Of a stretch of 52,491 nucleotides of DNA, positions 25,201-34,500 are shown one piece after another. Source of the DNA: Candidatus Palauibacter rhopaloidicola (GTDB taxonomy: Bacteria; Gemmatimonadota; Gemmatimonadetes; Palauibacterales; Palauibacteraceae); NCBI GenBank assembly GCA_026914155.1, contig JAPPGH010000048.1, positions 1-52,491 of the forward strand. The letters run 5' to 3'. The first letter of the stretch is position 1. Every line of letters begins with the position of its first letter. The translations under genes were made by a program, and so were the position numbers. The notes beneath the pieces were generated by a model. It was not told where the DNA came from. It searched no databases and worked only from the letters and a program-made list of their open reading frames with translations.

Positions 25201-25596
25201 GACCTGCGCTCCTGCACCGACCGCTAGCGCCAGCTCTCGCATGGCATCGAGGTAGCGGATCGCCTCGCGCGCCGACATCCGGCCGGTGAAGTGCGCAATG
25301 CTGTTGCGCGCATCCATGGAGAGCGAGATGTAGCTGCGGGCCTTCCTGAGCTTCGCGTCATCCGAGAACAGGTCTCGCCAAAGGGCAAGCAGAGTCTTCA
25401 GGAGGGCGTACAGATCCAGCTCACCAGTTCGGTCGCCCCCTCCAGCGCGGCTCGCGTAGTGGCGCCACTGGCGACCGTAGCGGTTGCTCATGCGCCTCGA
25501 TACATAGGCACTGAGGCCAACCCGGAGCGCGTCGAGACCCTTCGCGACCCGATTCTTCGCTTGAAGCGCCGTCTCGGCCGTTTCTTTCCTGTTCAT
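22300..25596 (-). CDS. DUF499 ATPase with N-terminal Swt1-type HEPN domain
   Basis: 1098 residues. ATG 25596 has GGGAGG five bases upstream, preferred over the frame start at 25635, which overlaps the methylase gene. Residues 1-130 look like a Swt1-family HEPN domain with an R-x4-H motif (RNSIAH, about 98-103), a pattern used by RNases. Then DUF499: Walker A GLQTNFGGGKTH (about 244-256) and Walker B CIVLMDEVVAFA. The tail includes an acidic linker and a final small domain (VRVTLEIEGTADEP). DUF499 proteins accompany DUF1156 methylases and helicases in phage-defence clusters, as here; the DUF1156 stop is 25 bp upstream. Its precise role is unproven. Confidence 0.82.
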   Translation of the reverse strand: MNRKETAETALQAKNRVAKGLDALRVGLSAYVSRRMSNRYGRQWRHYASRAGGGDRTGELDLYALLKTLLALWRDLFSDDAKLRKARSYISLSMDARNSIAHFTGRMSAREAIRYLDAMRELALAVGAGAQVKLIGALYDEQLTAQGGDQPRATRQLPLGEPPAPARLRPWRDVCEPHPDVLSARFSDAEFAANLALVDQGEGSEEYVDPAAFFRITYATEGITRVLTTTVARMAGKGGDPVIGLQTNFGGGKTHTMLALHHLAGAAEAGYEAQRLAGMASIFKAADVGTLGHVRRAVFVGTHKGAAEVMHVENGREIRTLWGYLAWRLGGWEAVDHIADSEAARTNPGSERLIPILRRAAPCIVLMDEVVAFARQLRGLEYDAFHAFIQSLTEAGAAVDGAVVVGSLPESGAEVGDEQGRDALRRLEKIFGRVQSAWMPASGIETFEIVRRRLFQPLDPAEKRIRNQTIRAFRKFYRENPADFPPEVREPAYEEEMRRAYPLHPEILRRFSGDWSVLEKFQRTRGILKIMADVVYTLWRGESRTPLITPAMLPFRDVKVRTALLEPLDPAFGPILQSEVDGDQSHTARIEARRPRFLRTRAATRAARAVFFATAPHAGARRGGVTGSELRLACAQPGDQIAIFKEALEELASRSAHLYRDGNSYWFSPKATLNKIAADRARDVSDGAADRRITQILREEQRSRAGFSRVHAAPDNLTDIEDRRATALVILPPSASHDPSAGSRSPAEVAAREALERRGSGQRKYRNALVFVAPDATNIDAARQNAKRERAWQSILNDVDLRDNLTRAQTSDAETQARRSGEALLRSIRSAWVHVLHPAPPEGAGDASTVGGGYAMHSARLINRGGAKGVPKAVWDKAVGDGTVIEKMGPQNLAQSLEPVWPDDQTHIPIETIRDWFASYVYMPRLRDRATFDKALERLVSDLGEPYAYASAFNEDAGRYEGAIEGIVRDSGDLRSGLLVLREAVQPYGDEGTELDGTEGSDLDETDDPVPDGPPAEPSPRRFFASISVDPERAGLEVARIMDGLLVELTRSPGSNVRVTLEIEGTADEPGYPEDVVDIAKANARDLKLDEGAFGFER

Positions 25597-25621
25597 GCCG
25601 CCTCCCGCGGCTCGAAGCCTT

Positions 25622-27013
25622 CTACGCACCATCATTCGTCACCCCGAACTCGAAGCTCTCTTGACCCGCCGCCTCCTTGCGCTGCCGGGCATCCTCCGTA
25701 AGGCGCGTTAGCGCGGACTCGAGGGCTGGCCACTCCTGGGCCAACATGTTCCACACCTGTGCTTCTGTCGGGCGGTTCTGGCGTTCGCAGATGTCGTAGA
25801 GCCGGTACGCCAGCATCCGCGCCGCCTCGCTCCGCTCCGGTCCCATCGCCGAGTATAGGCGAGCCGCGGCTTCGATGCCTCCTTGAGGGGCCTCGAGCAC
25901 TCGCGCGAGATGCTGCGCACACTCCCAGTCGGTCAAGTGTGCGTCTGCGTCGGGATTCCAGTCGGCCGGGAGCTCGTCTCGCCGGAGCAGGCGCGCATGG
26001 CCGCCGCGGGCGCTAAACACCCCGGCGTTCTGAAGGTCGTCGATCCCGACATCGTAGGCCTGGGCCATGGTGATCGCGTCCCCTGGCCTACCCTTATCCG
26101 TCCCGAACGCCTCGAACCAGTCGATGCAGAAGCGCGATTCCCTGTCGTAGCCGGCCGCCTCTTCGCCCGTTATCTCGTCACGCACCTGGTTGATGAGCGC
26201 TATCGCCGTTCGCACCGACATTGGTGTGTCGTCCGGTTCCAGCACCCTCGAAGCTGCCGTGAAGATGCCCATCCCGGGACCCATTGCCGCCTGGGCCATG
26301 TCCACCGGCCCTACGCCACCTTCGCGAATCTTCTCGAGCGCGTCGGGCAACTCCGCGCGAAGATGTGCCATGAATTCGCGGCGGGTGATCGCCCGCGCGT
26401 GCATTGGCCGCTTCCGGCAGACAAGCACGATGGACGAGGCTAGGGCGTTCGCACCCAAGCCGACGGTGCGGCTAGAGAGTTCCGTCCTCACGGGCCATGT
26501 GCCGTCGATCGTATATCCTGCGTCGGACACTGCTTGCAGGAAGGTCGCCCACCCGGGCGACGTGAGGCCTTCCTTAGCCACCTCTGCTTGCTTGAAGGCG
26601 TAGTAGAGGGTCACCGGAAACTCATCCGCACCTGACCGATACATGTTTCGAAGTGCTTGGCCCATGCCCTCCATGAAGAATTGTTCGGCGGCGCTCTTGC
26701 CGCCGTGGCGGTAGGGAGTCGCCACAAGCTCCTCTTCCTTGGGCACCAAGACGCGACGGAAGAGATCAGGCCAAATGTCGCGTAGCGTCCGACGCTGCCA
26801 TACATAGAAGAAGTCAGAGAGGTCGGCGTAGCCGATGTTGTCATAATAGGGAGGGTCGGTCGCCACGACTGTCTTGTCGAGAAGGGGCGTGTCCCCAGCT
26901 GCATCCTGTTGGATCACGGTTGCTTGTGAGGACGCCGTTGGCGAGGAAGCGACGACTTTCCTTACCCAATCCACGCAGGCGATCCAGTTGCCGGTTGACG
27001 TCGAAAAAGGATT
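25622..27013 (-). pseudogene. C-terminal half of a DUF1156 DNA methylase, cut off by a transposon
   Basis: The native coding part runs from the target duplication to a stop at 25622 and contains the catalytic motif VATDPPYYDNIGYADLSDFF, followed by VWQRR, WATFLQAVSDAGYTIDGTWP and a long helical tail. No frameshift or internal stop is present, so the insertion is probably recent. The frame stays open into the transposon as far as 27112, with in-frame ATGs at 27064, 27052 and 27046, so this half might be translated on its own. The SAM-binding motif is on the other fragment (30013-31565). Removing the 3,007 bp of insertion plus one target copy restores one frame of about 978 codons, the normal size for the family. 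Confidence 0.88.
27006..27013. repeat. 8-bp target-site duplication, left copy
   Basis: AAAGGATT directly abuts the left inverted repeat and is repeated at 30013-30020 beyond the right one. Eight-base duplications are typical of the IS1595 family. Confidence 0.92.
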
Positions 27014-27036
27014 GGGAATTATACGCCTGTCTTGAC
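27014..27036 (+). repeat. left terminal inverted repeat of the transposon
   Basis: 23 bp, exact reverse complement of 29990-30012. The last bases TTGAC overlap the -35 hexamer of the transposase promoter, so transposase binding to this end may repress its own transcription. Confidence 0.93.
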
Positions 27037-27060
27037 ACGCGGCCATAATCATGTTATACT
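27032..27060 (+). promoter_or_regulatory. sigma-70 promoter of the transposase gene
   Basis: TTGACA at 27032-27037 and TATACT at 27055-27060 are separated by 17 bp, close to consensus. The transposase ATG at 27097 follows a short leader with AGGGGG as ribosome site. The -35 overlaps the inverted repeat. On the other strand, TTGCTC (27074-27079) and TAACAT (27051-27056), also 17 bp apart, form a weaker candidate pointing out of the element into the methylase fragment. Confidence 0.7.
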
Positions 27061-27096
27061 TCATGTACGGTAAGAGCAACACGGACAGGGGGTTAC

Positions 27097-28092
27097 ATGG
27101 CTGCGAAGGCACCGGGCAAGAGCCATCGGGAAGGGATCACGATGCCGCAGGTGGCGCGGATGTTCGCGACGGAGGAATCGGCGATCAAGTGGTTCGAGTC
27201 GTGGTACTGGCCGGACGGCAACATCGTATGCCGGAAGTGCGGGAGCGCGGACGGGGCGTATCGGGTGAAGTCCGGGAAGCCGCAGCCTTACCGCTGCCGG
27301 GATTGCCGGAGCTATTTCAGCCTCAAGACGGGATCGGCGATGGAGCAGAGCAAGCTCCCGCTGCGGCTGTGGGGCTGGGCGATCTACCTGGAGATGACGG
27401 CGCTCAAGGGCGTGTCCTCGATGAAGCTGCATCGCGATCTCGGCATCCGGCAGGCAACGGCGTGGTTCATGCTCCACCGCATCCGCGAGGCGTTCGCCGA
27501 CGTGCGGATGGCGTTCACGGGTCCGGTGGAGGTAGACGAGGCTTGGTTCGGTGGGAAGCGGAAGTCGATGTCGAACGCGAAGCGGGCGGAGTTGAAGCGT
27601 CAGGGTTTCGCGCAGGGTCCGAAGGGGAAGCAGGCCGTGGTCGCGGCCAAGGACCGGGAGACGAAGCAGGTGGTGGCGAAGGTGGTGGACCGGACGGACG
27701 GCGCGACACTCGGCGGATTCGTGGACGATCATGTTGCGCCGGACGCGAAGCTCTACACGGACGATACGAGCGCGTACAAGGGCACGGATCGGGACCGGGA
27801 GACCGTGAAGCACTCCGCAGCCGAGTACGTCCGGTATCTGGCGGGCGAGACGGTTCATACCAACGGCGTGGAATCGTTCTGGAGCATGTTGAAGCGGGCG
27901 CACAAGGGCGTCTACCATCGCCTGAGCCCGAAGCATCTACAGCGGTACGTGGACACCTTCGCGGGCCGTCAGAACGTGCGAGAGATGGACACCTTGGCGC
28001 AGATGCAACACGTGGTCGCCGGGATGGTCGGACGCCGGTTGATGTACCGGGACCTGATCGCCGACAACGGACGGAGCGCGCTCGCTGGCTAG
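27097..28092 (+). CDS. IS1595-family (ISXO2-like) transposase
   Basis: 331 residues. An N-terminal zinc ribbon has Cys pairs at about 45/48 and 67/70 (CRKCG, CRDC), followed by YFSLKTGSAMEQSKLPLRLW typical of the family. The DDE-type catalytic core shows D147 in VEVDEAWFGG, D222/223 in LYTDDTSAY, and the last position in HTNGVESFWSMLKR (N or E, as the family uses). The closing YHRLSPKHLQRYVDTFAGR is also conserved. Full length and intact. It cuts and joins at the 23-bp inverted repeats. Its last codons overlap the convergent small membrane protein gene by four bases. Confidence 0.95.
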   Translation: MAAKAPGKSHREGITMPQVARMFATEESAIKWFESWYWPDGNIVCRKCGSADGAYRVKSGKPQPYRCRDCRSYFSLKTGSAMEQSKLPLRLWGWAIYLEMTALKGVSSMKLHRDLGIRQATAWFMLHRIREAFADVRMAFTGPVEVDEAWFGGKRKSMSNAKRAELKRQGFAQGPKGKQAVVAAKDRETKQVVAKVVDRTDGATLGGFVDDHVAPDAKLYTDDTSAYKGTDRDRETVKHSAAEYVRYLAGETVHTNGVESFWSMLKRAHKGVYHRLSPKHLQRYVDTFAGRQNVREMDTLAQMQHVVAGMVGRRLMYRDLIADNGRSALAG

Positions 28093-28265
28093 TTGAGCGG
28101 CGAATCCGACCTGACCGCGAGCCCTTCCAGAATCCCTTCAACGCGGGCCATGCGCTCGCGGAGACTGCCCACGTCGCGTCGGAGCGCGTGAATCCCCGGC
28201 AGGATCGCCACGGCGAGGGCGATTCCCGTCCCGATGATGGTGACGATTTCGGCGGTTACTGGCAC
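28089..28265 (-). CDS. small membrane protein with coiled-coil tail, transposon-borne
   Basis: 58 residues from GTG 28265, which has a strong ribosome site (AAAGGAGGAGA); the frame runs further to 28313 without one. One membrane helix (IVTIIGTGIALAVAILPGIH) is followed by an amphipathic heptad segment (LRRDVGSLRERMARVEGIL), so it probably oligomerises at the inner membrane with the coil in the cytoplasm. Very similar small proteins are frequent in related genomes, often near mobile DNA, from memory and not checked. Function unknown. It converges on the transposase gene and overlaps its end. Confidence 0.7.
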   Translation of the reverse strand: MPVTAEIVTIIGTGIALAVAILPGIHALRRDVGSLRERMARVEGILEGLAVRSDSPLN

Positions 28266-28381
28266 GTCTCCTCCTTTGCTGGGCAAGCTCGTTCGGCTGC
28301 GTCTTGCCGTCAACCGGAAACCTACCTACGCTTCCCAGCGACCTGCAATAGGTCTGATGTCACAGCAAAGGAGTACAGCCG

Positions 28382-29788
28382 ATGAAGGGGCGTCCGAACT
28401 TCCGTAACCGCACGGTCTGGACCGGGGACAACCTCGACATCCTCCGGGGGCTCAACTCCGAATCCGTCGAGCTGATCTACCTCGATCCGCCGTTCAACAG
28501 CAACAAGACCTATTCGGCCCCCATCGGGAGCAAGGCGGCTGGCGCGGCGTTCAAGGATACCTGGACGCTGGACGACGTGGACGAGGCATGGCACGGCGAG
28601 ATAGCGGAGCGCGATCCCAGCTTGTATGCGATCATCGGGGCCGCAGGGCTCGCGCACGGTGCGTCCATGAAATCCTATCTGATAATGATGGCCGTCCGGT
28701 TGCTGGAGATGCAACGAGTGTTGAAGCCCACGGGCAGCATCTACCTGCACTGCGACCCGACCGCGAACGCCTACCTGCGGACGCTCATGGACGCGATCTT
28801 CGGGCCGTCGTGCTTCCAGAACGAGATCGTTTGGCGAAGAACCTCCAGCCGCAACGATGCAAAGCGGTGGGGCGCGGTGCATGATACGATCCTGTTCTAT
28901 ACACGGTCCCGAGACTTCAACTGGAACCGCACCCTGTCCCCACACGATCCAGAATACGTCCGCAAGTTCTATCGACATGAAGATGACAACGGCAAGTACC
29001 GCCTGCATGAGATCATCCGCACGGCATCAATGGGGGAGCGCCCGAACCTTGCCTACGAGTACAAGGGATACCTGCCAGAATGGGGCTGGCGAAAGGTGCG
29101 GGAAAAGGTGGAGGCACTAGACGAATCCGGGCGGTTGGTGTGGTCCAACAGCGGGCGACCATATGTGAAACGCTATTTGAGCGAGCACCCCGGCGCACCG
29201 ATCCGGGATGTTGTCACGGATATCCCTCCAGTCTCCGGTCACGCCAAAGAGCGCACAGGCTATCCGACGCAAAAGCCGGTCGCCTTGTTGGACCGGATCA
29301 TTCGGGCGAGCAGCAACCCCGGTGATATGATTCTAGACCCGTTTTGTGGTTGCGCCACGGCGCTCGTTGCCGCCGAAACGCTACACCGTCGGTGGGCCGG
29401 GATAGACCTGTCTCCGCTCGCCGTGAAGCTCGTAGGCGAACGTCTACAGGAACAACACGGCATGTTCGGCCAGATCATTGACCGGACGGACATTCCGAAG
29501 CGTTCCGATCTTGGCAAGCTGCCCAACTACAGGACGCATCGGCACACCCTCTACGGGCGACAGGAAGGCGTCTGCAACGGGTGTCTCGTTCACTTCCCGT
29601 TCCGCAACTTCACCGTCGATCACGTCGTGCCGCAATCCAAGGGCGGGAGCGACCATCTCGACAATCTCCAGTTGCTTTGCGGAGCCTGCAACTCAAAGAA
29701 GGGCGACCGGGACATGCCCGCGTTGATCGCGGACCTTCTGGCCGCCGGAATCCGCAATGGAGACACCTACAGGAGCATCGAAAAATGA
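28382..29788 (+). CDS. site-specific DNA methyltransferase fused to an HNH endonuclease domain
   Basis: 468 residues. The N-terminal part is an amino-methyltransferase of the beta class: catalytic LIYLDPPFNSN at 33-43 and, after a target-recognition stretch, the SAM-binding ILDPFCGCATALVAAE near 316. This motif IV-before-motif I order is shared with N4/N6 methylases of type III style. Residues about 385-450 are an HNH domain: RQEGVCNGCLVHFPF, FTVDHVVPQSKGG, HLDNLQLLCGACNSKKG. The fusion could both mark and cut DNA, a compact restriction-modification or modification-dependent unit. Ribosome site AAGGAG. The next small gene starts in its stop codon (ATGA). Confidence 0.92.
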   Translation: MKGRPNFRNRTVWTGDNLDILRGLNSESVELIYLDPPFNSNKTYSAPIGSKAAGAAFKDTWTLDDVDEAWHGEIAERDPSLYAIIGAAGLAHGASMKSYLIMMAVRLLEMQRVLKPTGSIYLHCDPTANAYLRTLMDAIFGPSCFQNEIVWRRTSSRNDAKRWGAVHDTILFYTRSRDFNWNRTLSPHDPEYVRKFYRHEDDNGKYRLHEIIRTASMGERPNLAYEYKGYLPEWGWRKVREKVEALDESGRLVWSNSGRPYVKRYLSEHPGAPIRDVVTDIPPVSGHAKERTGYPTQKPVALLDRIIRASSNPGDMILDPFCGCATALVAAETLHRRWAGIDLSPLAVKLVGERLQEQHGMFGQIIDRTDIPKRSDLGKLPNYRTHRHTLYGRQEGVCNGCLVHFPFRNFTVDHVVPQSKGGSDHLDNLQLLCGACNSKKGDRDMPALIADLLAAGIRNGDTYRSIEK

Positions 29789-29979
29789 GTGGAAAAGATC
29801 GTGGAAACGTGGAAAAGCCGTTCGACGTGCAGGCGATCAACCCCCGCTACCGGGGCGCGATGATGTCCGACGTGGCACGGGCTTTGATGCTGCCCGTGGA
29901 TCCCGAGAAGCGGGCGGAGAAGATCGCGGAATGGAAGGCGGAACGCCGGTCTGTCACACCGCGAAAGGTCGCGGGCTGA
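29785..29979 (+). CDS. small transposon-borne protein coupled to the methyltransferase
   Basis: 64 residues, ATG overlapping the methyltransferase stop. Soluble, highly charged, with PFDVQAINPRYRGAMMSDVA and a C-terminal basic end (WKAERRSVTPRKVAG). No family recognised. The coupling suggests a partner or regulator of the methyltransferase-HNH protein. Ends 10 bp before the right inverted repeat. Confidence 0.65.
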   Translation: MSGKDRGNVEKPFDVQAINPRYRGAMMSDVARALMLPVDPEKRAEKIAEWKAERRSVTPRKVAG

Positions 29980-29989
29980 CCCGCTCGCC

Positions 29990-30012
29990 GTCAAGACAGG
30001 CGTATAATTCCC
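29990..30012 (-). repeat. right terminal inverted repeat of the transposon
   Basis: 23 bp, exact reverse complement of the left end. Read in the direction of the interrupted methylase, its bases supply the stop codon (TGA at 29993-29991) that ends the N-terminal fragment after seven foreign residues. Confidence 0.93.
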
Positions 30013-31565
30013 AAAGGATTGGCCTCTGCGTAGTCCCAGACCATTGGAATGGCTTGGCGAGCGAAGGTGTTCCGGATGAACTCGCCCGACGAATGCCAGC
30101 TACAGATTCCACTCCAGTAATCCGCTGCCTTATCGGTGGCCAGCCCCAGATACGTTGCCACGGCGTCCGCATAGGCGTGGGCGCCAATACCGTCGTCGGC
30201 GAGGCGGAGGCCGTCCGAGTCCATACCCGCCGCCACCGCATCGGCCAGCACTTTCTCCCTCGCCTCCGCGATCAGATTCGAGAATTTCGTCAGCGCCACC
30301 AATTGCCGGTCGGTGAAGAGATCGGCGTACCGTGGCAGCCCATAGCTTGGTGGAGAAAACCAACGGGGGTTCACGGGGAGGTTCTCGGTTGGCCTCCACG
30401 ATGGCTCCGCCACTCGTGCGATCGCCTCCATGTCCTCGGTCGGATCAAGATAGAGACGGCCACGCTTCCCTTCGGCCACGACCGCCATTAGCCGTGCGCC
30501 AATGCGGCCCGCCATGCCCTCAGCCTTGACATACTCAGCGGATATCGGTGCACCCGAGACCAGACAGGTGAAGTTGGATCCGCGCCCGACCTTGGTACCC
30601 TTCTTGGCTTTGGCGAACTCGTCACGACCTATGCCGCTTGTCTTGATCGTGAACCGGGATGTGCCGTGCTTGCGGTGAGCGATCGATACCACGATGGCCT
30701 TCTTACCCTTCTTCGACGACAGCACGAACGAAGTCACTAGCGGAACCTGCGATCTCCGCAGCATCGGGTCCGGTGAGGCGACCGTGCGCGCCCAGAGCCA
30801 CGCGATGACTGTCAGCTCTTGACCAACGTAGGGCCGGAGATCGTCTCGACCCTCCGTCATCGCGTTGGTGACTCGCACCTGGGGATAAAGGTGCCCGATC
30901 AGGGACCTCGCCTCGTCCCACATCCACTCGCCGTACCGGCGGATGTCCTCGGCCAGCCCGGACGCTCCCCTCCATCCTCTCGTTCCATCGACGTCGGGAT
31001 GCACCGGAGCCCGTCCCGCGAACTTCGGCGGGATCTCGCAAGTCGCCTTCGAGACGAGCACGGCCACGGGATTGAGGTCCGATCCGTGAGCGCGCAAGCC
31101 TAGGCGTTGGGCTTCCAGCGGGATCGAGCCGCCGCCACAGAACGGATCGCAGACAGGAGGCCCATGCTCGGCAAGATAGTCGAGGACCACGCGGGCATCA
31201 TTCTTTTTCGGCGGTGACTCGCCGCGCTCCCGGGCGAGGGAACGTGCTATCTCGTAGCGCGCCTCCCCGAGTATCCGTTCGTCGTGGGTTGCCTTCCAGG
31301 GAACCATCTGCTCAATGATCCTGTGCAACCGTTTCCGCTCTCGTGCCTGCGCCTGGTCGGTGGGGAACTCGTCCGGCCAAGAGGATGGATCATCCACGAG
31401 TTGTGCGAACAGAACCGCACGGCAAGCCGCGAGCGGCCGCCTTGCCCACCACAGGTGCAGGGTCGAGGGATGTCCATGCCGTATCGCCTTCTCTCGTGCC
31501 GATGCCGCGTTGATCGCCTTGAGCGGCAGGGACACCTCGATCAGCTTCTTGCGTTGGTGTGTCAT
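29991..31565 (-). pseudogene. N-terminal half of the DUF1156 DNA methylase
   Basis: 524 residues from ATG 31565. The start KKLIEVSLPLKAINAASARE with HPSTLHLWWARRPLAACRA is the DUF1156 hallmark, followed by the SAM-binding motif VCDPFCGGGSIPLEAQRLG (about 138-156) and HGSDLNPVA. Native sequence stops at the target duplication (...DYAEANP); the last residues and stop come from the transposon end. In its family the intact enzyme modifies DNA and belongs to a defence cluster; loss of the methylase could leave host DNA unprotected from the cluster's nucleases. The two halves carry complementary motifs, so activity by reassembly of fragments cannot be ruled out. Located 20 bp after the helicase gene. 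Confidence 0.88.
30013..30020. repeat. 8-bp target-site duplication, right copy
   Basis: AAAGGATT, identical to 27006-27013. Confidence 0.92.
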
Positions 31566-31585
31566 GACGACCTTTCGTGTCAGGC

Positions 31586-34500
31586 TTACTCCAGCCGCTC
31601 CGCAGCCTTGAGGGCTCTAACGGAGATCTGGCGCGCAACTTCGTTGAAGTTCGGTTCGGATCCGAAGATGGGGGCGGGGTTGCGCAGGTAGAGCGGCGAT
31701 CGGACGGACCCGCGATCCACCAGAACCACGGCCAGAAAATACGACTCCGCTGCGTTCAGGGCCGTGAGCATCTCGTTTCTCGTAATCGTGATGGCGCGGG
31801 CATCCGCACGCCGACCCTTGACCTCGATGAACCGCAGGCGGCCGGTACTCGGATTTCGGCTCTCGATGTCGTAGCCGCGGTCTTCGTTCGAGATGTCGAT
31901 GGGCTCGTACCCGAGGCTCTTCTCCCTTTCCATGACCGCATGCATCGCCTTGGCTTCGACCTCCGCTCGGACGAGTGCATCGGGTGTGTTGGCTCCACCC
32001 GCTACCCCATCCCCACCCACGGGCCGGACCAGGCTTGCGGGCACGACGAGCGCCGCACCACAGACTTCGGGCGGCAGCGGCGCGATGTCGCGCTGCCGGG
32101 CGATATCGGCAAGCCTCAACTCCAGCCGGTCCCGGAGTGCCTCCGCCTGCCGTCGCACGTTCTTCGAATTGAGCCGCGGCTTCTTGCCCGCCCGCTCCTT
32201 GGTCTCGAGCTCGAGGGCGCGGTGCTGAAGATACATGATCTCCCGGCGCATCCGATCCTTCACGGCCGCTTCGATCTTGTCGAGTTCTGACAGGCGCACC
32301 TCCCTCACCTCACGGAGGTGTCGCGGCACCAGATCGGTAATCGCGAGCGCGCGTGCCCGTTCCTCGAGTGGCTCCTTGAGCCACGATTCGTCCATGAGCC
32401 CGGCCAGTTCCTTCCGCTCGGCGGCGGCGGCGCTGCGGCAATCCAGATATGGAGCTGCGCCCCCGTCGATAGCCCGGCCATCCGATTCGAGCCAGACGAA
32501 CTGGAGCCGCTCGGAGATCGACTGCGGGTGGCCGTGTCGCGTTGTGTGGCCGTCACGAATCCGATGACGGAGCGTGACCAGCACTCGGGGGTTGCTGTGG
32601 CGGTCCGACTCGTCGATCAGCACCGCGCCTTGCAACAGTAGTTCCCGGTAGCGTTCGAGCGTGAGATCGATCAACGCGTCGAGCAGCGGGTGACCTGGAG
32701 CCACCAGGGCCGCCTGTGGCTGGCCCGCGATGCTCTCCTTGTCGAAGCAGATCCTCCGGTAGCGCGGCAGGACAGGGTCCCCACGTCCAATGAGCCGGTC
32801 ACGGTCGCGGAGAATTGCGGGCACCCGCGTAAGCTCGAACCGGCCCTTCTCCCTGGGACGCATGACGCCGCCCGCGTCCCTGAACGCCGCCTCGAAGAAC
32901 GAGCGGATGTGGTGCGGCTGAAGCCGTCTGGCCGCGGCGCGGTCCATCTCCTCGCGGACCTGCCTGACGGTCAGCGGGTCGAGCCCTTCGCGCGTAAGCT
33001 TGCTCCGTGCGACCAGGTCGTTGATGTGATCCACATCGACCGCACCGTCGATCGCCCGGAAGAGCCGGTCGCGTACCTCGTCCTGCTCCCCGTAGCGAAT
33101 CGCCTCCATGAACAGATCCCGCAGAGGCCGCGCCTCGAAAAGCTCACCCAGCACATCGTAAACCTTGCCGCCAAGGGTTCCACGTGCCGTTTCCAGCTTT
33201 TCCAGCAATCGCTGGTAGACCGCGCCTTCGCGCGTCTGGCTCGCCACGAGGTTCCACAGGTGGCAGACCTCTGTCTGTCCGATCCGGTGGATGCGACCGA
33301 AGCGCTGCTCGATGCGGTTCGGATTCCAAGGCAGGTCGTAGTTGACCATGAGGTGCGCGCCGCGCTGCAGGTTCACGCCCTCGCCGGCCGCGTCGTTGGC
33401 AAGCAGGAACCGTACAGCGGGATCGTCGTTGAAGGCGGCGATCGTGGCACGTCGACGATCGCGCGGCACGCTGCCGTGGATCACCGCCACGCCCTCCGAC
33501 TCACCCGTTCGAGCACGGATCCGGTTCGCGAGGTATTCGAGCGTGTCGCGTGCCTCGGTGAAGATGACGATCTTACGACGGATGTCACGACTTGGGTCGT
33601 GAACCAGAGGATGGTCAAGGATACGGTCGAGCTCGCGCCACTTGGTGTCCTCGCCCGAGTGGCGCAGCACGCGCGCCATCCGCTCGAGACGCCGAAGCTC
33701 GGTGATTTCCGCCTCAAGCTCCGCGATCGTCTGGGCTGCGGTCGCGCTGTCAACAAGCTGGTCCTCGTGAGCTTCGACCTCGTCGCCCGGGGCCTCGTCA
33801 AGATCTTCTTCCTCCAGCATGGGCTTCAGGCCCACGCCGATCCGGTCACGGCCACCGCGACCCGCACGCAGCAGCTTCTCTTCCTCCAGCCGGTCCTGGA
33901 GCCGCGCCATGCGCCGCTTCAGCGACTCGTGGATCGCGGCCGGTGAGGACGCGAGTCGGCGCTGCAGGATCTGGAGCGCGAACCCGACGTTGTTCCGGCG
34001 CCTTGTGCCGTCCTCGGCCAGCCGGTCCGCGCGGTTCATCTCTTCGCGGACGTAGTGCGTCACGGCCTCGTAGAGCTCCAATTCGCCCGGCGACAACCCG
34101 TACGAGACCGTGTAGGCGCGGCGCTCGGGGAAAAGCGGCGTGCCGTCGAAGCGGAACAGCTCCTCCTTCACCAGCCGACGCATCATGTCCGACGGGTCCA
34201 CCCTGTGTACCCCTTGCCGGAAGCGGCCCTCGAACCGATCCGCGTCCAAGAGGCCCATGAAGAGCTGGAAGTCCTCCTCCTTGCCATTGTGCGGCGTGGC
34301 CGTCATCAGCAGGAAGTGCCGAGCCAGCCGGCCCACCAGTGACCCCAGCTGATAGCGCTTCGTGTACTTCACCTCCTGCCCGTAGAAGCTCGCCGACATG
34401 CGGTGTGCCTCGTCGCACACGACCAGATCCCATTCGGGTGCCGCCTCAAGCTTCGCCTTCAGCTCGTCGTTGCGGGCCAGCATGTCGAGCCGTGCGACCA

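Larger units (their letters stand above)
27014..30012 (+). mobile_element. IS1595-family transposon carrying a DNA methyltransferase-HNH gene
   Basis: A 2,999-bp element with perfect 23-bp terminal inverted repeats beginning GGGAATTATACGCC (27014-27036 and 29990-30012) and an 8-bp target duplication. It contains an ISXO2-like transposase, a small membrane protein gene on the other strand, a site-specific DNA methyltransferase with C-terminal HNH domain, and a 64-codon gene coupled to it. It has inserted in a DUF1156 methylase gene of the defence cluster. Both ends, the duplication and the transposase are intact, so it looks recent and may be active. Cargo genes are known for this family; a methyltransferase with HNH as cargo is notable. 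Confidence 0.93.

Noticed and set aside
27515..28385. other long frames across the transposase gene
   Set aside because: Out-of-frame or antisense readings of the IS1595 transposase, which has complete motifs.
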